Source: JAIYDQ01 sp031411055
Lineage (GTDB): Bacteria; Planctomycetota; Planctomycetia; Pirellulales; Pirellulaceae
NCBI GenBank assembly: GCA_031411055.1
Contig: JANOAI010000251.1
Span: forward strand, 1 to 18,212
Direction of reading: 5' to 3'
DNA length: 18,212 nt
Shown here: positions 1 through 7,673 of the stretch, piece after piece
How positions within the stretch are numbered: the stretch's first letter is position 1
How the letters are laid out: each line of letters begins with the position of its first letter
Translations under genes and position numbers: made by a program
Notes under the pieces: model-generated
Databases searched by the model: none
What the model saw: the letters and a program-made list of their open reading frames with translations, nothing else
Told to the model about the DNA's origin: nothing

Positions 1-1
1 T

Positions 2-49
2 CCCTTGGGTGGTGGAATGCCCATGCCAGGTGGAGCTCAAGGACAATAG
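2..49 (+). other. Mirror fragment of the 3' end of the SHD1 gene
   Basis: Read on the plus strand, this stretch encodes PLGGGMPMPGGAQGQ and a TAG stop, identical to the C-terminus of the minus-strand SHD1 protein. It lies wholly in the left palindrome arm. It has no start in view and is probably not a second gene but the fold-back copy; if real, it would be the end of a convergent duplicate. Confidence 0.6.
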
Positions 50-71
50 CCCGCCTTCTTGTTCAAAGAGC

Positions 72-128
72 TTGAGCTTGAGGCGCTAGCCGATTTCTAT
101 AAGAGATCGGCTAGCGCCTCAAGCTCAA
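72..128. repeat. Stem-loop repeat, copy 1 (GAGGCGCTAGCCG type)
   Basis: The arms at 72-92 and 108-128 are 21 bp each and perfectly complementary around a 15-base loop. The same element, with one arm base pair changed from T-A to C-G, recurs at 11265-11327 inside the flagellar operon, so this is a dispersed repeat and not only part of the edge palindrome. It lies 22 bp past the stop of the SHD1 gene and could end transcription there, but no T-run follows it on the minus strand. Because the left arm may be an artefactual fold-back, its perfect pairing is weaker evidence than that of the second copy. Confidence 0.75.
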
Positions 129-150
129 GCTCTTTGAACAAGAAGGCGGG

Positions 151-1302
151 CTATTGTCCTTGAGCTCCACCTGGCATGGGCATTCCACCACCCAAGGGAA
201 GCATTCCCATGATTCCCCCGATCGCTTGATCGAAAGAAGCTTGGTCGTTGGCAGCCAAAAATCCACCCAGGGCGCCGTTAACCATCATCAAAGGCATTTG
301 CATCGCTTGTTTGGCCTGGGCAATCTTCTCGGGTGTCAGCTTCTCGAGTTCGCCTTTCGCCTCGGCCATCTTTTTGTCCCAATCCTTGGCGAGTTCCGCA
401 GGAACCCAACGATCTTCAACTTGGGTCAGCTCGATCTTCTGCACTTTTTGGCCTGGGATCTCAATCGTCAGCAAGGCTGAATTACTCGATGTCGATTCGA
501 CTTTGTACGTGAAATTCTTCCAATTGGCGGCTTGGTAGGCATTGGCCGTCTGACTGCCCGGAGGAATGGCTGCTTCAACTGCCTTGGCCTTCTGACTGAC
601 GTTGGACATGTAGCTATCCAAGAGCGTTCGAAGTTCGTTCGATTTTGCTTTCGAGACTTCGACCAGCTCTTTGGAAAGATAGGCTTCAACCAAATCGACG
701 GCTGGATCATAGACCTTGGCTACCGTAGCTTGATCAGGTATCGCCATCTTGACCATCGCATTGTTCAAGATGAATTCCTTTTTCGTGCGAAGAACCCTAA
801 TTACGTTGTCTCGGACTTCCATGATTGGCTGAATCATGGATGGGTCCACTTTTTGAAGAGCTAACCCGACGATTTCTTGAATGTCTTTCCGATAACTTGG
901 CGGCATCGCATCCCAAATCACGATCCCCTTATCTTGTTTCACTTGACTGAAGACGAAATCGCAGAACTGCTGCGCGTTCAGACTTGCGGGAATTGCAATG
1001 GCATCGCCTGGTTCAGCGGCCATGGTTGGAGCAACTGCCTTGGCTGGCTTAGCTTGAGATGCTGCCAGCGCCAACTTCTGACTTTCCGAACTCAAGCGAT
1101 TAAGTGGTACTGTGATCTCATTACCGTCCGATTTTCGTAAAACAACGTCACTTCCGTTGAGGCGAACAAAGGTCGCTTCGATGCGAAACTGTCCCGAGCT
1201 ATCCGCCCAACTCGTCGTTTGTTTTTCTAGTTGTGCGGATACCGTCGGCAAAACGCTGCAAACACCAATCGCAAAAAACGCCAACGACTTTAGAAACTTC
1301 AT
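151..1302 (-). CDS. Secreted SHD1 (SLA1 homology domain 1) protein
   Basis: This 383-residue protein begins with a Sec signal peptide (basic MKFLK, hydrophobic LAFFAIGVCSVLPT, probable cleavage after VSA). Residues about 28-75 fit an SHD1 domain: W32, then GQFRIEATFV, VVLRKSDG and ITVPLNRLS. The domain was named from yeast Sla1 and is abundant in planctomycetes in secreted proteins of unknown role. The rest (about 110-330) is mostly helical with no motif I recognise, and the tail is rich in Gly and Met (GGGMPMPGGAQGQ). An AAAGG Shine-Dalgarno lies 7 bases before the ATG. The gene is probably transcribed alone: 139 bp separate it from ribBA upstream and a TATAAT box lies in that gap. The last codons fall in the palindrome at the window edge but this reading frame is intact. 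Function unknown; an extracytoplasmic location is inferred from the signal peptide. Confidence 0.85.
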   Translation of the reverse strand: MKFLKSLAFFAIGVCSVLPTVSAQLEKQTTSWADSSGQFRIEATFVRLNGSDVVLRKSDGNEITVPLNRLSSESQKLALAASQAKPAKAVAPTMAAEPGDAIAIPASLNAQQFCDFVFSQVKQDKGIVIWDAMPPSYRKDIQEIVGLALQKVDPSMIQPIMEVRDNVIRVLRTKKEFILNNAMVKMAIPDQATVAKVYDPAVDLVEAYLSKELVEVSKAKSNELRTLLDSYMSNVSQKAKAVEAAIPPGSQTANAYQAANWKNFTYKVESTSSNSALLTIEIPGQKVQKIELTQVEDRWVPAELAKDWDKKMAEAKGELEKLTPEKIAQAKQAMQMPLMMVNGALGGFLAANDQASFDQAIGGIMGMLPLGGGMPMPGGAQGQ

Positions 1303-1353
1303 CAGACAACCTTTAGCTCATTTTATCTAAAGAATCAAAATTCAACCGGCACT

Positions 1354-1359
1354 ATTATA
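1354..1359 (-). promoter_or_regulatory. Possible -10 box for the SHD1 gene
   Basis: The minus strand reads TATAAT here, a perfect sigma-70 -10 hexamer 51 bases before the SHD1 start codon. The hexamer 17 bases further upstream (TCGAAT) matches TTGACA at only three positions, so the -35 box is weak or absent. Confidence 0.35.
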
Positions 1360-1441
1360 GCCTCGCGACGTACGCAATTCGATATCGACCTGTCGCCTTC
1401 AACGCCAAAAAACACTCGGACTTTCAAGCGGCTTTGGGGCA

Positions 1442-2653
1442 CTATTCGGGGAGCGTATGTCCGAGTTTATCCCGTTTAGTGGCGAGGTATTGAACGTTAT
1501 GCTCGTTGCTCGGTGATATAATGGGGACTTGATCGACGACTGTCAAATCGAAGCCTCGAAGATTGAAGGCGGCTAGTTTTTTCGGATTATTGGTGAGGAG
1601 GCGAATCTCCTTGAGACCCAGATCCTTCAATATTTGGATACCGATTCCATAGTCTCGCATGTCGGCTTTGAAACCCAACGCATGGTTGGCTTCGACAGTA
1701 TCCATTCCTTGTTCTTGCAAAGCATAAGCTCGTATCTTCTGAGCCAAACCGATCCCCCGTCCTTCTTGTGGAAGATAGACCAGGACGCCACGCCCTTCAT
1801 GAGCAATCGCTTGTAGCGCCATCGCCAGTTGATCGCCACAGTCGCATCGCAACGACTGAATGAGATCCCCCGTGAAGCAACTACTGTGCATCCGCACAAG
1901 CGGAATAGGGTCGCCAGATGCGGTCACATCGCCCATGACGATTGCAATCGGCTCTTGCTGTTCGAATTGGACGTTATAAACAAAGATGTCAAAGTCGCCA
2001 AACTTGGTTGGTAGCTTTGCATGAGCCGATCGTGTAACCAATTTTTCATTGATGCGTCGATGCGCAATCAATTGCTCGACGGATATGATCTCGAGCGAGT
2101 TCAGCCGAGCTAGCTCCTGAAGTTCTTGGCGACTGGCTCGATCACCCGAAGCATTCAAGATCTCGCAAAGAACGCCCGCCGGTGCCAGGCCCGCCATACG
2201 CGCGAGATCCACCGCCGCTTCCGTATGGCCCGCGCGGCGCAACACGCCACCTTCCATGGCTACGAGCGGATAGACATGCCCGGGTCGAACGAAATCGTTC
2301 ACTTCAGACGTCGGCGATGCCAAGCGGCGAATCGTCTCCGCCCGTTCGGCCGCTGTGATTCCAGTCTTACTTCCTCGATAGTCGACAGGCGTCATGAAGG
2401 CGGTTTGCAGTGGAGCGGTGTTATTTTGAACGATCGGTTTGAGATCGAGCCGTTCACAGACGTTGGGTAGGACAGGCGCACAAAGCTGACCATGTCCCTT
2501 CAACATGAAGTTGATTGTCTCGGCCGTAGCCATTTCCGCCGCGCAGATAAAGTCCCCTTCGTTCTCGCGATCTTCGTCGTCGACAACGATTACCACTTTT
2601 CCGAGTCGAATCGCGTCGACGGCTGCTTGGATAGTACTAAAAGCCAATCCCAT
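1442..2653 (-). CDS. ribBA: Bifunctional RibBA: DHBP synthase / GTP cyclohydrolase II
   Basis: This 403-residue protein supplies both precursors of riboflavin: 3,4-dihydroxy-2-butanone 4-phosphate from ribulose 5-phosphate, and the pyrimidine from GTP. The N-terminal RibB half (1 to about 200) has DDEDRENEGD (25-34) and GGVLRRAGHTEA (135-146), the acidic and histidine metal-site motifs. The RibA half has the zinc cysteines C259, C270 and C272 with the standard 11- and 2-residue spacing. By that register, Y310, D331 and R333 correspond to catalytic Tyr105, Asp126 and Arg128 of the E. coli enzyme, so both halves look active. One oddity is P295 in YLPQEGRGIGL, where Arg is usual. It is the last gene of a three-gene run after the lipoprotein (31-bp gap). 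No FMN riboswitch is visible before it. The cytosolic full-length fusion is the usual bacterial form. Confidence 0.96.
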   Translation of the reverse strand: MGLAFSTIQAAVDAIRLGKVVIVVDDEDRENEGDFICAAEMATAETINFMLKGHGQLCAPVLPNVCERLDLKPIVQNNTAPLQTAFMTPVDYRGSKTGITAAERAETIRRLASPTSEVNDFVRPGHVYPLVAMEGGVLRRAGHTEAAVDLARMAGLAPAGVLCEILNASGDRASRQELQELARLNSLEIISVEQLIAHRRINEKLVTRSAHAKLPTKFGDFDIFVYNVQFEQQEPIAIVMGDVTASGDPIPLVRMHSSCFTGDLIQSLRCDCGDQLAMALQAIAHEGRGVLVYLPQEGRGIGLAQKIRAYALQEQGMDTVEANHALGFKADMRDYGIGIQILKDLGLKEIRLLTNNPKKLAAFNLRGFDLTVVDQVPIISPSNEHNVQYLATKRDKLGHTLPE

Positions 2654-2684
2654 TCACACGTTTTCTAAGTTAATGGTTCGAATG

Positions 2685-3392
2685 CTACTTTACGTCAGTC
2701 GCGATCATCTTAAAAATCGCATAGTGACCACCGTCTGGATACTGATAGGTCTCGGTATCGATCTTCATGGTCCCACTTACAGAGACCGGCAAGTTAGAAA
2801 AGTTCGTTGTTTTGCCTTCTGCCATTTCAATCATAATACAATCGTAGAGGGCGGCACCGGGTCCGAAGCAACATTCGTTGTTGTCACGAACCAAAACGAA
2901 CTGTTTTATCCCTTTGAGCTGAAAAACAGACGCCGGAAGGATGAATCCTTTGATTCGAAGCTTCTTATCGTTTAAAGCCCGAACGGCGTCAGTAAGCATG
3001 GACTCTTTGAATTCTTGATCCTTTTCGATTTCAAACTTGAGATCGTCGAACGTAAAGTCACCCCGCTTTCGAGCCGCCTCTCTTAACCGTTCCTCTTCAG
3101 GAGTCAGCGGTTTTACGGGCTCTCGATTGGCTGGAGGGAGACGCGACGCTCGTTGGGCCGCAATGACTTCAAGATCTGAAAACTTTCTCGACGGTTCTTT
3201 TTCTTTCGTATCGTCCTTGGGTTTGGATTCCTTCTCAGTATCTGCCGCCGCTTCTACTTTCGTGGCCGGCGCGGGTTTGGTGTCGCTCGCAACAGTAGTA
3301 GACTTCTCCTCAGCCACCGTGCGCGTAGCTTCATCACAGCCAGCGATCAAAAACAGGCTCAACGCAAAAAGGCAAATTGACGAATGGACCAT
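2685..3392 (-). CDS. Lipoprotein with DUF3299-like C-terminal domain
   Basis: The 235-residue product has a lipoprotein signal peptide ending in the lipobox LIAGC, with C19 as the lipidated cysteine. A low-complexity Ala/Lys/Glu/Thr-rich linker (about 20-70) follows, then a folded domain from about 110. That domain (KKLRIKGFILPASVF, QFVLVRDNNECCFGPG, then a beta-rich end) resembles DUF3299, small periplasmic domains of unknown function; the call rests on pattern memory. The Cys pair in NECCFGPG is notable beside a disulfide transporter gene. The start codon lies 3 bp after the DsbD-like stop codon, so the two are very probably co-transcribed and may be translationally coupled. A role in envelope metal or redox homeostasis is inference from that pairing only. 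Confidence 0.75.
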   Translation of the reverse strand: MVHSSICLFALSLFLIAGCDEATRTVAEEKSTTVASDTKPAPATKVEAAADTEKESKPKDDTKEKEPSRKFSDLEVIAAQRASRLPPANREPVKPLTPEEERLREAARKRGDFTFDDLKFEIEKDQEFKESMLTDAVRALNDKKLRIKGFILPASVFQLKGIKQFVLVRDNNECCFGPGAALYDCIMIEMAEGKTTNFSNLPVSVSGTMKIDTETYQYPDGGHYAIFKMIATDVK

Positions 3393-3395
3393 GGT

Positions 3396-5897
3396 TTAAG
3401 GTGGGGCCTGCGTAGATACTCGAACAGGTAAGCCATGTTCGCGATCACCGTTCGCCGATAAATTCGATGTCTCAGTGGCTTTGCGAAGGGCAGCTAGAAC
3501 AGCCGACTTGGTAACAAGATCCCGAAGTACAATCGGTGCATGGTGCCGACCAGCTGGAAAGATAGCGAGGATTGGTATCGAATTGCTTTCGAGCTCATGG
3601 AGCTTCTGCTTGATATCCGGAGGTCGATCAGTGAAGTCCGCTAACATCGGCACAATCCCTAGCTCAATCACAAGATCAGCGACTTCATCCGTCTCTATGG
3701 CCGTGAGTAGATTCACTTTGCAGTTAGCGCACCATTGCGCCGTAAAATCAATCATGACGGTCTTATTTTGCGAATCCAACTCAGCCAACTGCGACGCTGA
3801 GTACGGGATCCACTTGATCAATTTCTCATGTTCGCCATGGATACGAAAAGCGAACCAGCTAATGCAAACCGCCGTCGCAATGGCTCCCGTCCAATGCAAC
3901 GCTTTCTTACCAAAGCCCGACCAAACAGGGACGCGACCAATCCACCAACAAGCAAACCAAACGGCAATCAGTGTGAGAATCACGGCGATCAAGGTTTCGC
4001 CATTAAAAGTGGTCAGAAACAACCAGACGATCGCAAAGAGCATCGGGAAGGCAAGAAACTCTTTGAGCGACTGCATCCACGGCCCAGGCTTAGGAACATA
4101 CTTTACGAGTTGCGGCGACAAGCAAATTACGATGAACGGCAAACTCATCCCTAACCCGACACCGACATACATCAAAACAATCACCCAAGCGGGCTGGGAA
4201 ATCGCGACCGCAAAGGCAGCCGCCAAACCTGGTCCAGAGCAAGGCGTTGCCAAGACGGTTGTCAGCAATCCTTTGGAATAAGCTCCAAAAGGTCCTTCAC
4301 GCTGCATCATCTCATTCGAAGTTTGGCTGGTTGCAAAGCCAGGAATGGGAATCTCCCAAACACCTAGAAAGCTCAAGGCCATGGCAAACATGAGAACGGT
4401 CAAACCAATTCGAAGCGGTGTGCTTCCAAACTGTTCGCCCCATCCAAATGCTTCACCTTGGATTTCTCGAAAGCCAATGGTGAAGGCGGCCAGAACCAAG
4501 AAAACAGTCATGATGCCGGCGATGTACCAAAGATTCAATCCAATGATGCTCGATCCCGACCGATCGCTCTCCTTAACAAAGCTCATCACTTTGAGACCGA
4601 TAACCGGCAGAACACATGGCATAAAATTCAGAATAAAGCCACCAAGAACTGCGGCGCAGAATTTTGCAAAAAGATCGGCGGAACTCATCGGCCCTGCGAT
4701 GAGCAACGCGTTGCGCGCCGCTGGTACCGTTGCTTTGGATTTGTCGATCCAAGTCAAACGAGCTGGCGATTTCACCACGTCGGCGTAAGCAGCTTTCTCG
4801 ATTGTGAAAACCGCTGCGTTCTCTCCGACCGACGTCGAAGCCGCGCTGGACACTCGCAGCTCCCCCGCGAACTTGATCCCAAGCGGCTCTTCGCAATTAT
4901 CCTCGGTGCATGCTTGATAACCAACCAAACCTTCGATCGGATAGACTCCCTCCGGTGCCGAGGCGGGTACGTGCACTGGAATCTTCCAAGTTGTTTCGGG
5001 CTCGTGATAGTTTACCGCCAAAACACCAGGAATCATTTCCTTGTTCGTCGGCGGCGCATTGGGTTCTGGGCGACCGAATTGCAATGAGGATTTTTGCGTC
5101 AGGACAACAATCGTACTTGAGTTGGTATCTTGATCGTCCGGACGAACGGCATAAATATGATATCCAGCCTCCGTCGATGATTTGAGAATCAGCTCCACCG
5201 ACTCACCAGGTCGAACCATTGAGTTGGATAGTGAAATAGCCCAGCTCGTACGAGCGTCCGTATCGCGATAAGGTTTATCGCTCTTTTGATTCGTCGGTTT
5301 GGAAAGGTAGCCTTCAAATCTCGCCGTGACTTTTTCGCGATCGACCGGGATGCATGCCGATTTACAAACTTGACCATCCACCGTGAGCTCAATATCTTCT
5401 GGCTTATCTCCGATTGGTTTTGCAAATTTTATCGGAGCGGTCCACACGACTTGCTCAAAGTGCTTCTCGACTTGAATCCCTTCGAAACCAAGTTCGTTCG
5501 AACTCGACTTCGGCGGCTTATCCGGTGTGAACGGCCCGTCAAGCTCTACGCCAGCGGTTTTGATTTCGATGGTTGTTCGAAGTGGCCCCCCCTTGGGTTG
5601 CGTCACCGAATAAATCGTGAAGTCCTCTGTGAGCGACACCGTAACTTGGACCCGGCCACGAAGTCCATCTTTTTCAGCCGAATACGAGGCGGCCAAGGTG
5701 TATGGTTGGCTTGAACTATCTCCAAAGCTACCGAACCCACCCAACGAGCCAAATGCCTTATCGCCGAACGCCGACTTCAGAGACGGTTTCTTGGTCTGGG
5801 CGCACGAGGGCTCAGGCTGAATCGCAAAAGCCAGACTCCAAAAGAGTAAGGCTAGCGAAAGATAGAATCCGTTACCGAGAGTTGTTCGATTTCGCAT
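3396..5897 (-). CDS. DsbD/ScsB-like thiol:disulfide transporter
   Basis: DsbD proteins pass electrons from cytosolic thioredoxin across the inner membrane to periplasmic thiol proteins. I chose the ATG at 5897 (833 aa) because it is followed directly by a signal peptide (MRNRTTLG, hydrophobic FYLSLALLFWSLAFAI, SCAQ). An ATG at 6062 would add 55 residues and has an AAGGGA ribosome-site match, so it cannot be excluded. Numbered from 6062, two N-terminal DsbD-alpha-like domains follow, each with a Cys pair (C233/C237 and C385/C390). Then come about eight membrane helices (465-740) with the transport cysteines in FMPCVLPV (C483) and ATPCSGPG (C608), and a C-terminal thioredoxin domain with WCANC (C778/C781). 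All three redox centres are present. Two N-terminal domains recall ScsB more than classical DsbD. The lipoprotein gene follows after 3 bp. Confidence 0.9.
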   Translation of the reverse strand: MRNRTTLGNGFYLSLALLFWSLAFAIQPEPSCAQTKKPSLKSAFGDKAFGSLGGFGSFGDSSSQPYTLAASYSAEKDGLRGRVQVTVSLTEDFTIYSVTQPKGGPLRTTIEIKTAGVELDGPFTPDKPPKSSSNELGFEGIQVEKHFEQVVWTAPIKFAKPIGDKPEDIELTVDGQVCKSACIPVDREKVTARFEGYLSKPTNQKSDKPYRDTDARTSWAISLSNSMVRPGESVELILKSSTEAGYHIYAVRPDDQDTNSSTIVVLTQKSSLQFGRPEPNAPPTNKEMIPGVLAVNYHEPETTWKIPVHVPASAPEGVYPIEGLVGYQACTEDNCEEPLGIKFAGELRVSSAASTSVGENAAVFTIEKAAYADVVKSPARLTWIDKSKATVPAARNALLIAGPMSSADLFAKFCAAVLGGFILNFMPCVLPVIGLKVMSFVKESDRSGSSIIGLNLWYIAGIMTVFLVLAAFTIGFREIQGEAFGWGEQFGSTPLRIGLTVLMFAMALSFLGVWEIPIPGFATSQTSNEMMQREGPFGAYSKGLLTTVLATPCSGPGLAAAFAVAISQPAWVIVLMYVGVGLGMSLPFIVICLSPQLVKYVPKPGPWMQSLKEFLAFPMLFAIVWLFLTTFNGETLIAVILTLIAVWFACWWIGRVPVWSGFGKKALHWTGAIATAVCISWFAFRIHGEHEKLIKWIPYSASQLAELDSQNKTVMIDFTAQWCANCKVNLLTAIETDEVADLVIELGIVPMLADFTDRPPDIKQKLHELESNSIPILAIFPAGRHHAPIVLRDLVTKSAVLAALRKATETSNLSANGDREHGLPVRVSTQAPP

Positions 5898-6207
5898 CCA
5901 ATTGAAAATCCGAAGGTTCACCCCTACAAACAATGCTAATGGTATCTTCTGAAGGAACTCCGGGTCAACGCGGCTAGAAGTTGGCGCCTTGAAGCCTAAA
6001 TTCGAAGGTTTGAGCTCTTTTGCGTCTCCCAAAAGTGCGAGTATCTGCGTCTTTGGCTGCAAGCGTCCCTTTTTTGATGCTCAAGCGCTAGCTACTTTTG
6101 AATAACCATCGTCCCGGCCAGTCTGAATAGACGCTTTAAAACCGGACTATATTACCATTACGGCTCTACGATTACGGAGGCCTACCTAAAACGCTCGCCT
6201 TGACCAC
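5898..6207. other. Intergenic stretch before the DsbD-like gene
   Basis: Up to 310 bases, depending on which DsbD start is used; if the 6062 start is right only 145 are free. I see no RNA gene or strong hairpin. Minor items are an ATTACGG direct repeat (6157-6163 and 6171-6177) and a weak minus-strand TATAGT at 6146-6151 without a recognisable -35 partner. The operon promoter presumably lies here but cannot be placed. No terminator is evident after the amidohydrolase gene. Confidence 0.4.
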
Positions 6208-7542
6208 CTATTTTTTTCCTAGCAGATCCTCGGCAGCGACGACCATACTTGCGATTCCTGTTTCAAGCGATCCCTCCAAATCGGGATAGAAAAATGGCGA
6301 GTGCAAACTAGGCGGAGTTTCTTTGCCTTGGCGATACTGCTGAAGCCTCCGAGGCGAAACGACACCTAGGCGGTACATCACAATCGGAACGCCTGCTAAC
6401 CCGTATTGGCTAAAGTCTTCCCCTCCCATGACTTGTTCGGCGTCGAGCACCCGCGTCGCACCCAACGCGGTCTTCAAAACCGTTTGAAGTCGTTCGGAGA
6501 GCTCAAGGTTGTTTTCGAGAGCAGGCGTCCCTTCCGAGATTTTGATCACAGGTTCTGGCGCCCCGTACGTCATGGCAACACCTTTGGCCCGTCGCTGAAT
6601 CGCATCCAAAAGTTGCTTACGCACTTCTGCTGAATAACTCCGAACCGTCACTTCAAGATGACATCGATCGCCGATAATATTGTGCTTTGTGCCACCATGA
6701 ATGGATCCCACCGTGATCACAGCTGGTTCCGTCGGTTTGATTTCCCGGCTTACAATGGTTTGCAGACTAAGAACCAGCTCCGCCGCCTGAACAATCGGGT
6801 CAATCGTCTTATCGGGCGACGCTCCGTGCCCACCACGCCCCAAAACTTCGATGTCGACACTATCGACATTCGCTAGTAAAAATCCACCACGCATCGCAAT
6901 CGATCCGGCAGGCGTTTCTGATTCTACATGCAAAGCCAACGCGTAGTCCGGCTTCGGAAAGCGCGTGAACAAACCATCTTTCAACATCGCCAGAGCGCCA
7001 CTACCACGCTCTTCAGCCGGCTGTCCAATTACAATGAGAGTCCCTTGCCACTGCTCGCGATTTTGTCCCAAGTAGCTTGCAGCCCCGGTGATGACCGTCA
7101 TGTGCAAATCATGACCACAAGCGTGCATAACGCCCGATTTGGACCCGTCTTCTGTTTGGGTTTGAACCGTTGAAGCATACGGCAGATTCGTTTTTTCCGT
7201 GACCGGTAAAGCATCGAGATCCGTTCGAAGCATCACCGTCGGTCCGTCGCCGTTTCGTAACAAGCCAACAATACCATGACCGCCAACTTTCTCCGTCACC
7301 TCAAAGCCAGCCTCGCGCCAAAGTTTCGCTAAGTACGCAGCCGTCTGCTGTTCTTGGAACGATACTTCCGGATGCGAGTGGAGATACTGATATTGCTCTA
7401 CGAGTTTAGCCGCAGTCGCCTCGGTCCACTGAGCAATTTGCTTTGCAAAAGCATCGGACTCGCGTTGTCCGTACGCTTGAAAAGGTACGACCAGCAGCAA
7501 TAGGTGCGCAAGAAACGAGACGGCAAGCTTAGTGTTCGGCAT
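6208..7542 (-). CDS. Secreted M20D amidohydrolase / carboxypeptidase
   Basis: The 444-residue protein is a zinc-dependent amidohydrolase of peptidase family M20D (hippurate hydrolase, IAA-amino-acid hydrolase and N-acyl amino acid amidohydrolase relatives). Motifs run in family order: RTDLDALP (106-113), HACGHDLHM (140-148, metal ligands C142 and H144), PAEERGSGA with E177/E178, H205, H239 in the dimerisation domain's GRGGHGAS, MGGEDF (372-377) and H414 in LHSPFF. The set is complete, so an active enzyme is expected. It begins with a Sec signal peptide (MPNTKLAVSFLAHLLLLVVP, cleavage near QAYGQ), unlike many cytosolic relatives, so hydrolysis of acylated amino acids or peptides outside the cytoplasm is likely. 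The precise substrate cannot be told from sequence. It diverges from the SGNH gene across 127 bp, and no good Shine-Dalgarno precedes its ATG. Confidence 0.92.
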   Translation of the reverse strand: MPNTKLAVSFLAHLLLLVVPFQAYGQRESDAFAKQIAQWTEATAAKLVEQYQYLHSHPEVSFQEQQTAAYLAKLWREAGFEVTEKVGGHGIVGLLRNGDGPTVMLRTDLDALPVTEKTNLPYASTVQTQTEDGSKSGVMHACGHDLHMTVITGAASYLGQNREQWQGTLIVIGQPAEERGSGALAMLKDGLFTRFPKPDYALALHVESETPAGSIAMRGGFLLANVDSVDIEVLGRGGHGASPDKTIDPIVQAAELVLSLQTIVSREIKPTEPAVITVGSIHGGTKHNIIGDRCHLEVTVRSYSAEVRKQLLDAIQRRAKGVAMTYGAPEPVIKISEGTPALENNLELSERLQTVLKTALGATRVLDAEQVMGGEDFSQYGLAGVPIVMYRLGVVSPRRLQQYRQGKETPPSLHSPFFYPDLEGSLETGIASMVVAAEDLLGKK

Positions 7543-7619
7543 GATACGTTAGACTATGATGATGAATTAGGTTCAAATTCAAGGACTCAATTGGCGAAGT
7601 AGATGGTGGATTTTATCAG

Positions 7620-7673
7620 ATGACAGCGGAAGAACTTGCGGGCCTCCTTGCATTTCTTGAAAGCCTGACATGA
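7620..7673 (+). pseudogene. 17-codon ORF overlapping the SGNH gene start; possible remnant
   Basis: ATG at 7620 gives MTAEELAGLLAFLESLT and a TGA that overlaps the next gene's ATG (ATGA). The same frame stays open upstream to a stop at 7563 and reads GGFYQMTAEELAGLLAFLESLT-like sequence. Such a pattern is typical of the last helix of c-type cytochrome domains, so this may be the leftover 3' end of a lost gene, or a short coupling peptide for the SGNH gene. It is too short for a firm call. Confidence 0.25.

Larger units (their letters stand above)
1..199. repeat. Near-perfect 199-bp palindrome at the window edge
   Basis: Positions 1-94 are the exact reverse complement of 106-199 (paired positions sum to 200), checked base by base. 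Positions 96-98 also pair with 102-104, so only 95/105 and the central 99-101 fail to pair. The right arm contains the last codons and stop of the SHD1 gene and the left arm is its mirror copy. The palindrome reaches base 1, so its true length cannot be seen. Perfect palindromes this long with almost no loop are unstable in bacterial cells, so a fold-back (hairpin) assembly or amplification artefact at a contig end is the likeliest explanation. A genuine inverted duplication is the alternative. Confidence 0.95.

Noticed and set aside
154..538. Plus-strand ORFs opposite the SHD1 gene
   Set aside because: They lie opposite a gene with a clear signal peptide and domain, and their translations have no protein-like pattern.
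1442..2684. FMN riboswitch before ribBA
   Set aside because: The ribBA start is only 31 bp from the preceding stop codon, leaving no room for an RFN element, and none is seen.
3475..5087. Long plus-strand ORFs opposite the DsbD-like gene
   Set aside because: They are shadows of a gene whose redox motifs and membrane helices are all in the minus frame.
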